Of a stretch of 53,860 nt of DNA, positions 18,350-27,508 are shown in pieces. The notes under the pieces were generated by a model, which saw nothing but the letters and a program-made list of their open reading frames with translations, ran no database searches and was not told the origin of the DNA. The stretch's first letter is position 1. Each line of letters opens with the position of its first letter. The DNA lies in assembly GCF_018883605.1 (NCBI RefSeq), contig NZ_JAHLEM010000057.1, positions 1 through 53,860 of the forward strand, given 5' to 3'. Origin of the DNA: Streptomyces niphimycinicus (GTDB lineage: Bacteria; Actinomycetota; Actinomycetes; Streptomycetales; Streptomycetaceae). The position numbers and the translations under genes are program-made.

Positions 18350-18366
18350 GCTGGTAAACTACCAGC
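18350..18366. promoter_or_regulatory. Short perfect palindrome, possible operator
   Basis: GCTGGTA-AAC-TACCAGC, about 350 bp before the first LAL regulator. It could be an operator or a small hairpin in a long leader; nothing in the sequence decides. Confidence 0.3.
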
Positions 18367-18713
18367 TTTGCACAGGGTAAGGAATACTGCCGGGTCCATA
18401 ACCGGTTCAGAGGCTGAGGTGCATTCGCGTCGGCATGCCGCACATCGCATTTGTCCTGCGCGCCCGCACCGGCGGCATCCCGCCCTTTTCGGGGGTGCGA
18501 GGACGGGGCCGCCCGCTCAGCCGGGCACGTTCGCACGGGGGCGGAAACCGTGGCTGATCATGGCCGGTGGACGGTTTCGCTCCGGTTGTGACTCTGCTTG
18601 TATGAACGTCAAGGACATGGGCTCCCACCGGAGGTGATCCAGATCAGGGAATCAGCCGCCGTCGGCGCAGCGGTTATCTGTCTCGTCAGAGAAGGCTTCC
18701 TCCGCAGGGTGGG

Positions 18714-21611
18714 ATGACCGCGGAGATCAACTCATCGCTCAGACGCCCACCCCCACAGCGAGGACTGATGAGTATGGGACTGACAGATTATCAATTAGGG
18801 CTTCGCGACGTCCTCGACATGGCAGTACGAGGAAACGGCGGGCTTCTCCAAGTGACCGGGGGACCCGGTGTCGGAAAGACCTCCTTATTGGGCAGTCTGA
18901 AGGAACAGGCGGCCGAATCGGGCGCGGTCTGTCTTATGGCCTCGGGATTCGCGGACGACACCGCGATCCCGTTCAATATAGTGGAACAGCTCATCTGGTC
19001 GTCCGCGTTCACGGGCGAATTGGATGTCGTGGCGCGCTGGAGGACCGCCGGAGAGCGGTATTCGGAAGCCGAACCCGGCATACTGAGAAGCCTGGTCCGA
19101 GAGATATCCGATGTGCTGCACCGTATCGCGGGCGGCAAGCAACTGATCATCGCGGTTGACGATGCCGAGCATGCCGACTACCCCTCCCTCATGTGCCTGC
19201 TGCATATCGCCAGGCGTGCCTCCGGCACCCGTACGCTCGTCGTGATGACCTGTGGGCAGAGCCATCAGTTGAGCGCCGGGACTCACGGCTTCCATGAGCT
19301 CTACAAGATCAAGATCGATACACTCCCGGAATCCGGGGTCGGACACCTGCTGGAGCGGCACGGCGACGCCGACCTGGCCGACCGGATCCGCGCCTCCTGT
19401 CACGCCGTCAGCGGTGGCAACCCACGGCTGGTCAAGGCCCTGCTGCGGGACCATCTCCAGGCCGCTGCGGGCGGGTCGGAGACGGATGTGACCGTCGGCG
19501 CGGAGTTCCAGGAGACCTATCGCGGGTGCCTGTTGTCCCATCCGGCGTTGCTCCAGGTGGCACAGGCCCTCGCGGCGCTGGACCGGTACGGCAGCCCGTG
19601 GCGGGTGGCCAGTCTGCTCGCCTGCGGCCGGGAACGCGCGACCCGGGCCATCACCGTCATGAACTCCGCGGGACTGCTGGAGGACGAGCGTTTCCGGCAC
19701 CCCGCGGCGCGATTCATCACGCTGGAGACGCTGTCGGCGGAGGACCGGGCCCGGCTCAGCGCGAAAGCGGCCGAACTTCTGTATGCCGACGGGGCCGATC
19801 CGATCGCGGTGGCGGAACTCCTGGTCACCGCCGACAGAACGCCCGACCAAAAGGGCGTCACAGTGCTCTGGCACGCGGCCCAGAAGAATCTCGACCACGG
19901 CCGTACGGAGGAGGCGATCGCCGGCCTGCGGCTCGCCGCCCGCGCGGACCTCGGCCGGCGGGAGCACATGGACATTCTCATGGCGCTGGTCGGCGCGTTA
20001 TGGTCCAGCAATCCGGCGACCGCCGAACCCGAACTGGACCGCCTGATGGCCGCGATACGGGAGGAATTCCCCGCGGACATCCCGGAACAGTATCTGTGCT
20101 TCCTGCTCTTCATGGTGCTCTGGTTCGGCCGGTTCAGCGACGGGGAAGAAGCCTTCAAGTGGCTGTCGGGCGGTGGTGGCACCGATAACGCGTCCAGCAT
20201 GGCCGCTCTGCGGGTGACCCGGCAGTGGGCCGCCTTCCTCAAACCGACCCTGATCCATGACTTCCCCGACCAGGCTTCCTCGGACGGGGAAGTCGACGGA
20301 CTGTGGGCGGCCAACCTGGAGCACGGTCTTCAGCTCTCCGCCGACGAACTGGGCATGGAGATCGGGCATTTCCAGGATCCCCGGCAGGTAGCCGACTTCT
20401 CTCCCGACACCATGCATCTGCTGTCGCCCTCCAACCACTTCTGGTTCGCCTACGCATACGCCTGCCGGATGGTCTGGGCACTGGCCGCGAGAGGAGAAGC
20501 GGAAACGGCGGACCGGCTGTGCGGCGCGCTTTTCACCGCGGCCGACAACCTGAACATGAAGACGCCCGGCGCCGTCGCCCTGTCCATGCGTGCCTACATC
20601 AGATGCCGCCATGGGGACTTCACCTCGGCCATCGATCTCGCCGGCACCGCGCTGAAGTCCATCCCGCCGCGCGGCTGGGGCGTCGCCATCGGATTGCCGC
20701 TCTCCGTTCTGGTGGCGGCCCACACCGCCATCGGCAGACTCGATGAGGCCCAGCGATATCTGCATTACTGGGTGCCGAAGGAAATGTTCGACAGCGTTGT
20801 GGGATTGGAGTACCTCCGGGCCCGTGGGCAGTACTGCCTGGCCACCAACCGCCCCTACGCGGCGCTGAACGACTTCATGGTGAGCGGGATGCTGATGGAC
20901 CAGTGGCCCGTGGACTTCGGCGCCCTGGCGCCCTGGCGCATCGACGTCGCCGAGGCGTATCTGCATGTCCAGGAGCCTGCGGAGGCCAAAAGACTCGCCC
21001 TGGAGGAACTCGAGCTGTCGCCCGACCGCCCCTTGAGCACCCGTGGCCGGGCGCTGCGCGTTCTGGCCATGGCCGAAGACCCGGACAAGCGCAGGCTGCT
21101 CCTGTATCAGTCCGCCAAGTGTCTGCGCGAGCACGGCGACCGTTTCGAACTCGCCCGTACGCTCGCCGAGCTCAGCCAGGACTTCCTCAGCACCGGGGAA
21201 ACCCAGCAGGCCCGCGCCACCTGGCATGAGGCGCAGAAGCTGATGGACGAGTGCGGGATCAGCGCCCAGCACGAGAGCCGCCGGGACCTCGTGGTGGACG
21301 GCGCCGAGAGCCCCGCGGACGCGCGACTGCCGGAAGCCGCCGGGGATACCGGGGAGCCCGAGGAGTCGGAACCCGCCGCCTCGGCAGAAGGCGCGGAGCA
21401 GCCCGTTCTCTCGGAGGCCGAGTGGCGCGTGGCGACCCTGGCCGCGTCGGGGATGTCCAACCGGCAGATCGCCAAGAGCCTCTACATCACGGTCAGCACC
21501 GTGGAGCAGCATCTGACCCGCATCTACCGCAAGCTCTCGGTCGGAAATCGGCAGGAGCTTTCGCGTCGACTGTGGCAGCTCATCGGCGCCACCGGATCGT
21601 CCTCCTGCTGA
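18714..21611 (+). CDS. LAL-family (large ATP-binding LuxR) transcriptional activator 1
   Basis: A 965-residue pathway regulator. Near the N-terminus is Walker A, TGGPGVGKTSLLG (about residues 48-60), then Walker B LIIAVDDAEHAD (about 143-154). A long helical repeat region with TPR-like character follows. The C-terminal LuxR helix-turn-helix (about 900-955) contains LSEAEWRVATLAASGMSNRQIAKSL and STVEQHLTRIYRKL in separate parts. Two TTA codons are present: codon 58, inside the Walker A region (18885), and codon 429 (19998), so translation should depend on bldA tRNA. The start may be ATG 18714 or ATG 18768, which has GAGGA just upstream. GdmRI/GdmRII-type LALs activate geldanamycin genes in related strains (family knowledge). 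Confidence 0.92.
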   Translation: MTAEINSSLRRPPPQRGLMSMGLTDYQLGLRDVLDMAVRGNGGLLQVTGGPGVGKTSLLGSLKEQAAESGAVCLMASGFADDTAIPFNIVEQLIWSSAFTGELDVVARWRTAGERYSEAEPGILRSLVREISDVLHRIAGGKQLIIAVDDAEHADYPSLMCLLHIARRASGTRTLVVMTCGQSHQLSAGTHGFHELYKIKIDTLPESGVGHLLERHGDADLADRIRASCHAVSGGNPRLVKALLRDHLQAAAGGSETDVTVGAEFQETYRGCLLSHPALLQVAQALAALDRYGSPWRVASLLACGRERATRAITVMNSAGLLEDERFRHPAARFITLETLSAEDRARLSAKAAELLYADGADPIAVAELLVTADRTPDQKGVTVLWHAAQKNLDHGRTEEAIAGLRLAARADLGRREHMDILMALVGALWSSNPATAEPELDRLMAAIREEFPADIPEQYLCFLLFMVLWFGRFSDGEEAFKWLSGGGGTDNASSMAALRVTRQWAAFLKPTLIHDFPDQASSDGEVDGLWAANLEHGLQLSADELGMEIGHFQDPRQVADFSPDTMHLLSPSNHFWFAYAYACRMVWALAARGEAETADRLCGALFTAADNLNMKTPGAVALSMRAYIRCRHGDFTSAIDLAGTALKSIPPRGWGVAIGLPLSVLVAAHTAIGRLDEAQRYLHYWVPKEMFDSVVGLEYLRARGQYCLATNRPYAALNDFMVSGMLMDQWPVDFGALAPWRIDVAEAYLHVQEPAEAKRLALEELELSPDRPLSTRGRALRVLAMAEDPDKRRLLLYQSAKCLREHGDRFELARTLAELSQDFLSTGETQQARATWHEAQKLMDECGISAQHESRRDLVVDGAESPADARLPEAAGDTGEPEESEPAASAEGAEQPVLSEAEWRVATLAASGMSNRQIAKSLYITVSTVEQHLTRIYRKLSVGNRQELSRRLWQLIGATGSSSC

Positions 21612-21663
21612 GCGTCCTGCCGCCGGGGCACGGCGGGATACCCGCGCCCAAGCCAAGGGGGCA

Positions 21664-21681
21664 TAGGGGAGTGGTTAGGGG
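21664..21681 (+). promoter_or_regulatory. Paired TAGGGG motif upstream of the P450
   Basis: Two TAGGGG hexamers start 12 bp apart, about 100 bp before the P450 start. The same 12-bp spacing occurs upstream of the PKS. Confidence 0.45.
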
Positions 21682-21781
21682 AGTGGGGAGCGGGTGCGCG
21701 GACCAGACTTGTCCATCCGTAGGGCGGCGCAGTGGTGGCGGCGCAGTGGTGGCGACGAAGCGACTGACGGGACGGACAGGC

Positions 21782-22975
21782 ATGGACGAGATACGCGACT
21801 ACCCCGAATTGCGGGCTGCTGCATGCCCGTTCTCACCCCCGCCGGGATACGAGGAGCTGCGCGAGCGGTCCGCCGTCACGCGAGTGCGGATGTGGGACGG
21901 CAGCACCCCGTTTCTCGTCACCGGCTATCACGAGGCACGGGCCGCGCTCGGCGACAGCAGGTTCAGCGCCGACGGCACACACAAGGCGATGCCCCGCTTT
22001 GTGAAGTTCGAGGTGCCGGCCGAGGTGTTCAACCTCGGCAGGATGGACGATCCGGAGCACGCCCGGATCCGCCGCATGCTCACCGCGAACTTCACCATCC
22101 GGCGCACCGAGGCGATGCGGCCGATGATCCAGGGCATCGTCGACGGCCTCCTGGACCGGCTGATCGCCCAGGGCCCGCCGGCCGACCTGGTGGCCGACTT
22201 CGCCTTTCCCCTCCCGTCCCAGGTGATCGGCGTGATGCTGGGGGTCTCGGACGCCGACTTCGCGGAGTTCCAGCAGGCGTCGCAGGGCGTCATGGACTTC
22301 ACCGCGTCGGCCGAGGAGATGGGCGCCGCGCTCGGCGTCATGGTGGACTACGTCTCCCGGATGTGCGCGGCCAAGCGCGCCGACCCGGGCGACGACCTCC
22401 TCAGCCGGCTCATCGTCGACCAGGAGCCGACGGGCGGGCTCACCCAGCAGCAGGTGGTCGCCACCGCCCTGGTGCTGCTGCTGGCCGGGCACGAGACCAC
22501 CGCCAACATGATCGCCCTGTCCACCGTCCTGCTGCTGAGCCACCCCGACCAGCTCGCCCGGCTGCGGGCCGATGCCGGGCTGATGGGCAACGCGGTGGAC
22601 GAACTGCTCCGGTACATCACGATCGTCCAGGAAGGCACCGGACGGGTGGCCGTCGAGGACGTCGAGGTGGGCGGCGTACTCATCCCGGCCGGTGAAGGGG
22701 TGATCATCAACCTGCCCAGCGCCAACCGCGACCCCCACTTCGCGGACGCCCACGAACTGGACCTGAGCCGGCCCAACGCCCGCGAGCATGTCGCGTTCGG
22801 CTTCGGCGTGCACCAGTGCCTGGGGCAGACCCTCGCCCGGGTCGAGCTCCAGATCGCTCTGGAGACCCTGCTGCGCCGGCTGCCCACGCTGCGCCTGGAG
22901 GTCCCGCTCGACGACCTGGCGTTTCTGTACGAGTCGATGAACTTCGGCGTCGCCCGTGTGCCCGTCGCCTGGTGA
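21782..22975 (+). CDS. Cytochrome P450, GdmP-like
   Basis: A 397-residue soluble class I P450 starting at ATG 21782 (MDEIRDYPEL). The I-helix oxygen-binding motif is AGHETTAN (about 235-242), the K-helix has ExxR in DELLRY, and the heme ligand is Cys346 in FGFGVHQCLGQ. A ferredoxin gene follows 39 bp downstream and is its likely electron donor. In geldanamycin-type clusters the corresponding P450 introduces a double bond in the macrolactam; with no macrolactam PKS here its substrate is unknown. The frame is open upstream of this start, but that part overlaps the preceding regulator gene and is not protein-like. Confidence 0.93.
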   Translation: MDEIRDYPELRAAACPFSPPPGYEELRERSAVTRVRMWDGSTPFLVTGYHEARAALGDSRFSADGTHKAMPRFVKFEVPAEVFNLGRMDDPEHARIRRMLTANFTIRRTEAMRPMIQGIVDGLLDRLIAQGPPADLVADFAFPLPSQVIGVMLGVSDADFAEFQQASQGVMDFTASAEEMGAALGVMVDYVSRMCAAKRADPGDDLLSRLIVDQEPTGGLTQQQVVATALVLLLAGHETTANMIALSTVLLLSHPDQLARLRADAGLMGNAVDELLRYITIVQEGTGRVAVEDVEVGGVLIPAGEGVIINLPSANRDPHFADAHELDLSRPNAREHVAFGFGVHQCLGQTLARVELQIALETLLRRLPTLRLEVPLDDLAFLYESMNFGVARVPVAW

Positions 22976-23014
22976 CCGCGGAACGGATGACAGAAGGATG
23001 ATGAGGGGAACACG

Positions 23015-23212
23015 ATGGTGAAGGTCTCGGTGGATCAGGACAAGTGCTGCGCGGCCGGGCATTGCGCGCTGGCGGCGCCGGAGGTTTTCGACCAGCGGGA
23101 GGAGGACGGGACCGTGGTCCTGCTGGATGCGCGGCCGCCGCTCGCACTGCGCGACAGCGTCGCCGAGGCGTCGTTCCTCTGCCCGGCCGCCGCGATCGCG
23201 GTCGAGGACTGA
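23015..23212 (+). CDS. 3Fe-4S ferredoxin (P450 partner)
   Basis: A 65-residue single-cluster ferredoxin starting at ATG 23015 after GAGGGGA. The cluster cysteines are C11, C17 (C-x5-C) and C56 followed by Pro57; an extra cysteine C12 sits beside C11. Replacement of the fourth ligand position by Ala (CCAAGHC) indicates a 3Fe-4S rather than a 4Fe-4S cluster, the usual type for Streptomyces P450 donors. It probably shares the transcript of the P450 and ends before a strong hairpin. Confidence 0.93.
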   Translation: MVKVSVDQDKCCAAGHCALAAPEVFDQREEDGTVVLLDARPPLALRDSVAEASFLCPAAAIAVED

Positions 23213-23234
23213 AAACGGCTCCGCACCCGATTCG

Positions 23235-23265
23235 GGCCCCGGCGAGACGGCTTCTCGCCGGGGCC
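23235..23265 (+). terminator. Intra-operon hairpin between ferredoxin and cyclase genes
   Basis: A 13-bp perfect stem (GGCCCCGGCGAGA and its complement) with a 5-nt loop lies 23 bp after the ferredoxin stop and ends 23 bp before the TTG start of the next gene. It could terminate or attenuate transcription, or protect the upstream message. Confidence 0.65.
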
Positions 23266-23288
23266 GCGTCAGCGAAGGGAAGGCAGTC

Positions 23289-24353
23289 TTGACCACGTCG
23301 ACTTCCACTTCGGCCGCCGGCTCCGCGTCCCCTGCCCGGCAGGTCACCGTCGGGCTGGCCGAACGCTCCTACACCGTTCACATCGGCCACGGTGTGCAGC
23401 GGCTGCTGCCACAGGTGGTGGCCGCCCTGGGCGCGCGCAGGGCGGTGGTGGTCACCGCGCGGCCCGCCGGGCAGACCCCCGACCCGGGAGTGCCCTCGCT
23501 CGTCGTGCCCGCCCGCGACGGGGAGGAGGCCAAGGACCTGGCCGCCGTGACGGACCTGTGCCGCCGGTTCGTCGGATTCGGACTGACCCGCTCGGATGTG
23601 GTGGTGTCCTGTGGCGGCGGCACCACGACCGACACGGTGGGCCTGGCCGCCGCCCTCTACCACCGGGGCACCCCGGTCGTACATGTGCCGACCTCGCTGC
23701 TCGCCCAGGTGGACGCGAGCGTCGGCGGGAAGACCGCGGTGAACCTGCCCGAGGGCAAGAACCTGGTCGGCGCCTACTGGCAGCCCGCGGCCGTGCTCTG
23801 CGACCTCGAGCATCTGAAAACCCTGCCCGACCGGGAATGGCGCAATGGCCTCGGTGAGATCGCCCGCTGCCACTTCATCGGCGCGCCCGACCTCGACGGG
23901 CTGCCGCTGCTCGACCAGATCTCGGCCAGTGTGACGCTCAAGGCGGGCATCGTCGCCGCGGACGAACGCGACTGTGGCCCGCGCCACCTCCTCAACTACG
24001 GACACACCTTGGGGCATGCGCTGGAACGTGCCACCGGGTTCGCACTGCGCCACGGCGAGGGCGTGGCCATCGGCACGGTCTTCGCCGGCCGGCTCGCCGG
24101 CGCGCTGGGGCGCATCGGCCCGGAGCGGGTCGCCGAGCACCATGACGTCGTATCCCGCTACGGCCTGCCGACCGGGCTGCCGCCGGATGTCTCGGTGTCC
24201 GAGCTGGTGGAGCTGATGCGCCTGGACAAGAAGGCCACCGATGGGCTGACGTTCGTCCTGGACGGCCCCGAGGGACCCGGACTGGTGCGCGGGATCCCCG
24301 AGGACACCGTCAGTACCACCCTCGCGGCGATGCCCCGCGCGCCCGCATGGTGA
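23289..24353 (+). CDS. AminoDHQ synthase-like sugar phosphate cyclase (GdmO/RifG type)
   Basis: A 354-residue member of the 3-dehydroquinate synthase superfamily. The start is TTG 23289, preceded by AAGGGAAGG. NAD-binding CGGGTTTD lies at about 108-115, and the core VPTSLLAQVDASVGGKTAVN (134-152) contains the phosphate-binding K148. Metal ligands are E190 (GLGEIARCH), H239 (NYGHT) and H255. The GEIARCHFIG stretch in place of the usual GLAEVIKYG resembles aminoDHQ synthases of the aminoshikimate route to 3-amino-5-hydroxybenzoate (AHBA). A 2-epi-5-epi-valiolone or 2-deoxy-scyllo-inosose synthase role is less likely. None of the other AHBA genes is in the window. Confidence 0.82.
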   Translation: MTTSTSTSAAGSASPARQVTVGLAERSYTVHIGHGVQRLLPQVVAALGARRAVVVTARPAGQTPDPGVPSLVVPARDGEEAKDLAAVTDLCRRFVGFGLTRSDVVVSCGGGTTTDTVGLAAALYHRGTPVVHVPTSLLAQVDASVGGKTAVNLPEGKNLVGAYWQPAAVLCDLEHLKTLPDREWRNGLGEIARCHFIGAPDLDGLPLLDQISASVTLKAGIVAADERDCGPRHLLNYGHTLGHALERATGFALRHGEGVAIGTVFAGRLAGALGRIGPERVAEHHDVVSRYGLPTGLPPDVSVSELVELMRLDKKATDGLTFVLDGPEGPGLVRGIPEDTVSTTLAAMPRAPAW

Positions 24354-24399
24354 TGCCGCACGGTATCCGGACCACCGAGACCTTTCTCCACATGCGTTT

Positions 24400-24424
24400 T
24401 AGGGGCGCACGGACTCGATAGGGG
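24400..24424 (+). promoter_or_regulatory. Paired TAGGGG motif upstream of LAL regulator 2 (distal)
   Basis: TAGGGG at 24400 and 24419, starts 19 bp apart. Confidence 0.42.
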
Positions 24425-24495
24425 GTTGACCGTGCGGCGCCCGCCACCGATAACTGAACAGCCCGATGACGAGAACGAGATGTGCTGGGGCCGGT

Positions 24496-24520
24496 TAGGG
24501 GGCGGAGCTTCCGGTAGGGG
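24496..24520 (+). promoter_or_regulatory. Paired TAGGGG motif upstream of LAL regulator 2 (proximal)
   Basis: TAGGGG at 24496 and 24515, again with starts 19 bp apart, about 110 bp before the regulator start. The identical spacing in two neighbouring pairs argues for a real binding site. Confidence 0.47.
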
Positions 24521-24628
24521 TTGAGGCAGGCAGGGGCGTGCTGATGGAATCGTGTCCCGATCAACAATTTGGTCTGACTCAAGGGCCGCGAGTCCGCATT
24601 CCGTCGACCTCGATCGGGGACCATCACC

Positions 24629-27409
24629 ATGCCCTACAGCTATGCCATGCCGGTGAATACCGAGCGGAATTCCCGTCCGCTGGGCGGGGTATTGAATACC
24701 GCGGTGCACCTCGGACATCAATTCGGTGACTCTTTGGTGCGGCCCGGGCAGGCTCTTCTCGTGGACGGACCGCTGGCATGCGGGAAGACGACCCTGCTCC
24801 GGTCGTTCGCCGAACGGGCCTCGGAATCCGGCTATCTCACCATCACCGCCACATGCTCCCCCAGTGAGCGGGACCTTCCCTTCGGTGTCGTCTCGCAATT
24901 GGCCCGTGGCGCCTGGAAGTCACCGGGCGGGCCCCCCGAGGTACCGGGGCTGCCGGACATCCTCCGCGGGGCCGGCGATCCGGTGGACCAGGCCGGGATC
25001 GCCCGGCTGTGCCACCGGCTGTGCACCTCGCTGATCGACCACGCGGAAGACACACCACTGCTCCTGGCCGTGGACGATGTCCGGCACAGCGACCCGGCCT
25101 CCGCACACTTCCTTCTGCAACTGGTGCGGCGCCTGGACTCGGCACGCATCGCGGCCGTATTCACCGACGACCTGAGCCTGCCCTCGTCCCTGCCGCTCCG
25201 CTACGAACTGCTGCGCGCCCAGCACCTGCGCCGCATCGGCCTGGGCCCCCTTTCCCCGGGCCAGGTGGCCGAAGTGGTCGTGGCGGAGCTGGGGGAGGCC
25301 GCGCGCCGCCACGTCGGCGACATCCGCGCCGCCACCGGTGGCAACCGGCTGCTGCTGCACACCTTGCTCTCCGACTACCGTGAGCACGGCGAGGCCCGCC
25401 AGACCGGCTACGGCCAGTCCTTCCTGAGCTGTCTGCACCGCAATGAGCCGATCTTCCTGGACGTGGTGCGCGCGCTGGCCGTGGTGGACTCCGCCCTGCC
25501 CGCCGCCGACCTCGCCTGGCTGACCGGACACGAACCCGAGCCCATCAGCCAGGTGCTCGCGGCGCTGACCGGCGCCGGGCTGATGGACGAGGGCGCGTTC
25601 CGGCAGGAGACGGCCCGGCTGAGCGTGCTCAACGACATGCCCGCGCAGGCCCGCAGGACCCTGCATCAGCGAGCCGCGCGGCTGCTGCACGACCAGGGCA
25701 GGCCCGCCACCACCATCGCCCGTCACCTGGTGCGGGCCGGGCAGATCCCCGACTCGTGGTCGGCCGAGGTGCTTCTGGAAGTGGCCGAGCAGGTGGCGGT
25801 GGGCGAAGAGGCGTCCATCGCCGTCGACTTGCTGGAGCAGTCCTTCGAGCAATGCCCGCACGAGGAGCGCCGCGCCGCCCTGCGGGCGAAGCTCGCCGAG
25901 GCGGAGTGGAAGATCAATCCGTCCACCGCCACGCGGCACCACGCACCGCTGTACGGCGCCGTCCGGGCCGGCCGGCTCGGCCTCCCCGACAGCGTCACCC
26001 TGCTCATGCAACTCCTGTGGAAGGGGGGACTGAGCGAGGTGGAGGGGCTGCTCGCCCATCTGCGCGCGGACCCCGCGGCCACCGACCAGCTCCATGCCAT
26101 CGAGGCGGCACTCACCTGCACCTATCCCTGGCTGGCCGAGCGGCGGGCGGCACCGCCACACCACGGTGGCGCCGCGGCGACACGGGCGGCGGTGTGGCCC
26201 CGGGCCGGTACGGTCCTGGCCGATGTGCTCACCGGAGGGCAGAGCCATGACACCGTCCGGCGGGCCGAGGAGGTGCTGCGCGAACTCCAGCTCGGACACG
26301 ACCCGGCATGCCATGAGCAGGCGGGACTGTTCGCCCTGCTCGCCCTGGTCTACGGCGGCCGGAACGACCTGGCGTCCGCCTGGTGCGAGGGTGCGCTCGG
26401 CGAGACCGGTGGCGGACCGCACGTCCCGATGCGGCAGGCGGTGCTGTCGGCCGCCAGGTCGGAGATCGCACTGCGCCGCGGTGACCTCGCCGAGGCCGCG
26501 GAGCGGTCCCGCGCCGCCCTCACCCACGCCTCCCCCGGCGCCTGGGGTGTCGCCATCGGGCTGCCGCTCGGCGCCCTCATCCTGGCGTGTACGCGGATGG
26601 GGCGGCACGAGGAGGCGGGGTTCCACGTCGCGCAGACCGTGCCCAACGCCATGTTCAAAAGCTCCTACGGACTGCACTACCTGTACGCGCGCGGCCACTA
26701 CTTCCTGGCGGCGGGCCGCCACCAGGCCGCGCTCGCGGACTTCCTGCTCTGCGGCGAACTGCTCACCGACTGGGGGCTGAGCAGCGGCTGCGACCCGGTG
26801 CCGTGGCGGATCGGGGCGGCGGAGGCATGGCTGGCGCAGGGCAACCACGACCAGGCCCGAATCCTGGTGTACCAGCAGCTCAGCCGTCCGCACACGGACG
26901 GCGCCCGGGCCCGCGGACAGTCGTTACGCCTTCTGGCGGCCACCAGTTCGGCCAAGCGGCGGCCGCAGTTGCTGGGCGAGGCGGTGGGCCTGTTCACCGA
27001 GCAGGAGGACAAGTACGAGCTGGCCCGCACGCTATGGGACCTCAGCCAGGCGTACCACGCGCTCGGCGAGAAGAAGCAGGCCCGCCGGACCATGCGCCGG
27101 GCCTGGCATGTGGCGAAGATGTGCGACGCGGCGTCGCTGTACGAGGAGTGGCTGCCGGCCGACGACCAGGGCCATGCCACCGGGCCGACGCCGAAGTCGG
27201 ACACCGCGATCGAGCGGCTGACACACTCCGAACGGCGGGTCGCGTCGCTGGCCGCCATGGGCTACACCAACCGGGAGATCGCCGGGAAGCTGTACGTCAC
27301 GGCCAGCACGGTGGAGCAGCATCTGACCCGGGTGTTCCGCAAGCTGGACATCAAGCACCGGGAGCAACTGCCGACCGAACTGTACGCCGACCGGATGGAG
27401 TTGGCGTGA
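24629..27409 (+). CDS. LAL-family (large ATP-binding LuxR) transcriptional activator 2
   Basis: A 926-residue paralogue of the first LAL protein. Walker A is DGPLACGKTTLLRSF (about 48-62), Walker B LLLAVDDVRHSD (about 145-156). The helical middle part shares short motifs with LAL 1 (for example WGVAIGLPL). The C-terminal LuxR helix-turn-helix contains RRVASLAAMGYTNREIAGKL and STVEQHLTRVFRKL. One TTA codon is present at codon 766 (26924), so this regulator should also depend on bldA. The ATG at 24629 follows GGGGACC. It ends convergent with the O-methyltransferase gene across a hairpin. Paired LALs are a known feature of geldanamycin-type clusters. Confidence 0.92.
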   Translation: MPYSYAMPVNTERNSRPLGGVLNTAVHLGHQFGDSLVRPGQALLVDGPLACGKTTLLRSFAERASESGYLTITATCSPSERDLPFGVVSQLARGAWKSPGGPPEVPGLPDILRGAGDPVDQAGIARLCHRLCTSLIDHAEDTPLLLAVDDVRHSDPASAHFLLQLVRRLDSARIAAVFTDDLSLPSSLPLRYELLRAQHLRRIGLGPLSPGQVAEVVVAELGEAARRHVGDIRAATGGNRLLLHTLLSDYREHGEARQTGYGQSFLSCLHRNEPIFLDVVRALAVVDSALPAADLAWLTGHEPEPISQVLAALTGAGLMDEGAFRQETARLSVLNDMPAQARRTLHQRAARLLHDQGRPATTIARHLVRAGQIPDSWSAEVLLEVAEQVAVGEEASIAVDLLEQSFEQCPHEERRAALRAKLAEAEWKINPSTATRHHAPLYGAVRAGRLGLPDSVTLLMQLLWKGGLSEVEGLLAHLRADPAATDQLHAIEAALTCTYPWLAERRAAPPHHGGAAATRAAVWPRAGTVLADVLTGGQSHDTVRRAEEVLRELQLGHDPACHEQAGLFALLALVYGGRNDLASAWCEGALGETGGGPHVPMRQAVLSAARSEIALRRGDLAEAAERSRAALTHASPGAWGVAIGLPLGALILACTRMGRHEEAGFHVAQTVPNAMFKSSYGLHYLYARGHYFLAAGRHQAALADFLLCGELLTDWGLSSGCDPVPWRIGAAEAWLAQGNHDQARILVYQQLSRPHTDGARARGQSLRLLAATSSAKRRPQLLGEAVGLFTEQEDKYELARTLWDLSQAYHALGEKKQARRTMRRAWHVAKMCDAASLYEEWLPADDQGHATGPTPKSDTAIERLTHSERRVASLAAMGYTNREIAGKLYVTASTVEQHLTRVFRKLDIKHREQLPTELYADRMELA

Positions 27410-27444
27410 CCGCGGCGTCGCGCGCCTGACCGCGGAGCCGCGCG

Positions 27445-27483
27445 GACGGCCATGTCCCGGCAGAGCCCCGGAACATGGCCGTC
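27445..27483. terminator. Bidirectional hairpin terminator
   Basis: GACGGCCATGT-N-CCGG pairs with CCGG-N-ACATGGCCGTC: 15 pairs with one C/A mismatch, 7-nt loop. It lies between the convergent ends at 27409 and 27509. Confidence 0.7.
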
Positions 27484-27508
27484 GGACGTTCGGACCCCAG
27501 CCACCTGG

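Larger units (their letters stand above)
17963..18713. other. 750-bp non-coding region before the first cluster regulator
   Basis: No convincing gene: the frames here lack start signals and protein-like composition. It is less G+C rich in parts than its neighbours. It contains two TAGGGG motifs (18111, 18165, the second in an ATAGGGG-N5-CCCCGTAT near-palindrome) and a small perfect palindrome (18350-18366). It probably carries the promoter of the LAL regulator and is the left boundary of the cluster. Confidence 0.6.

Noticed and set aside
17998..18450. 150-codon minus-strand open frame before LAL 1
   Set aside because: No ribosome binding site, no recognisable domain and it covers the probable promoter region.
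23289..24353. Cyclase as 2-epi-5-epi-valiolone or 2-deoxy-scyllo-inosose synthase
   Set aside because: The GEIARCHFIG region and the ansamycin-type context fit aminoDHQ synthase better, and no aminocyclitol genes are nearby.
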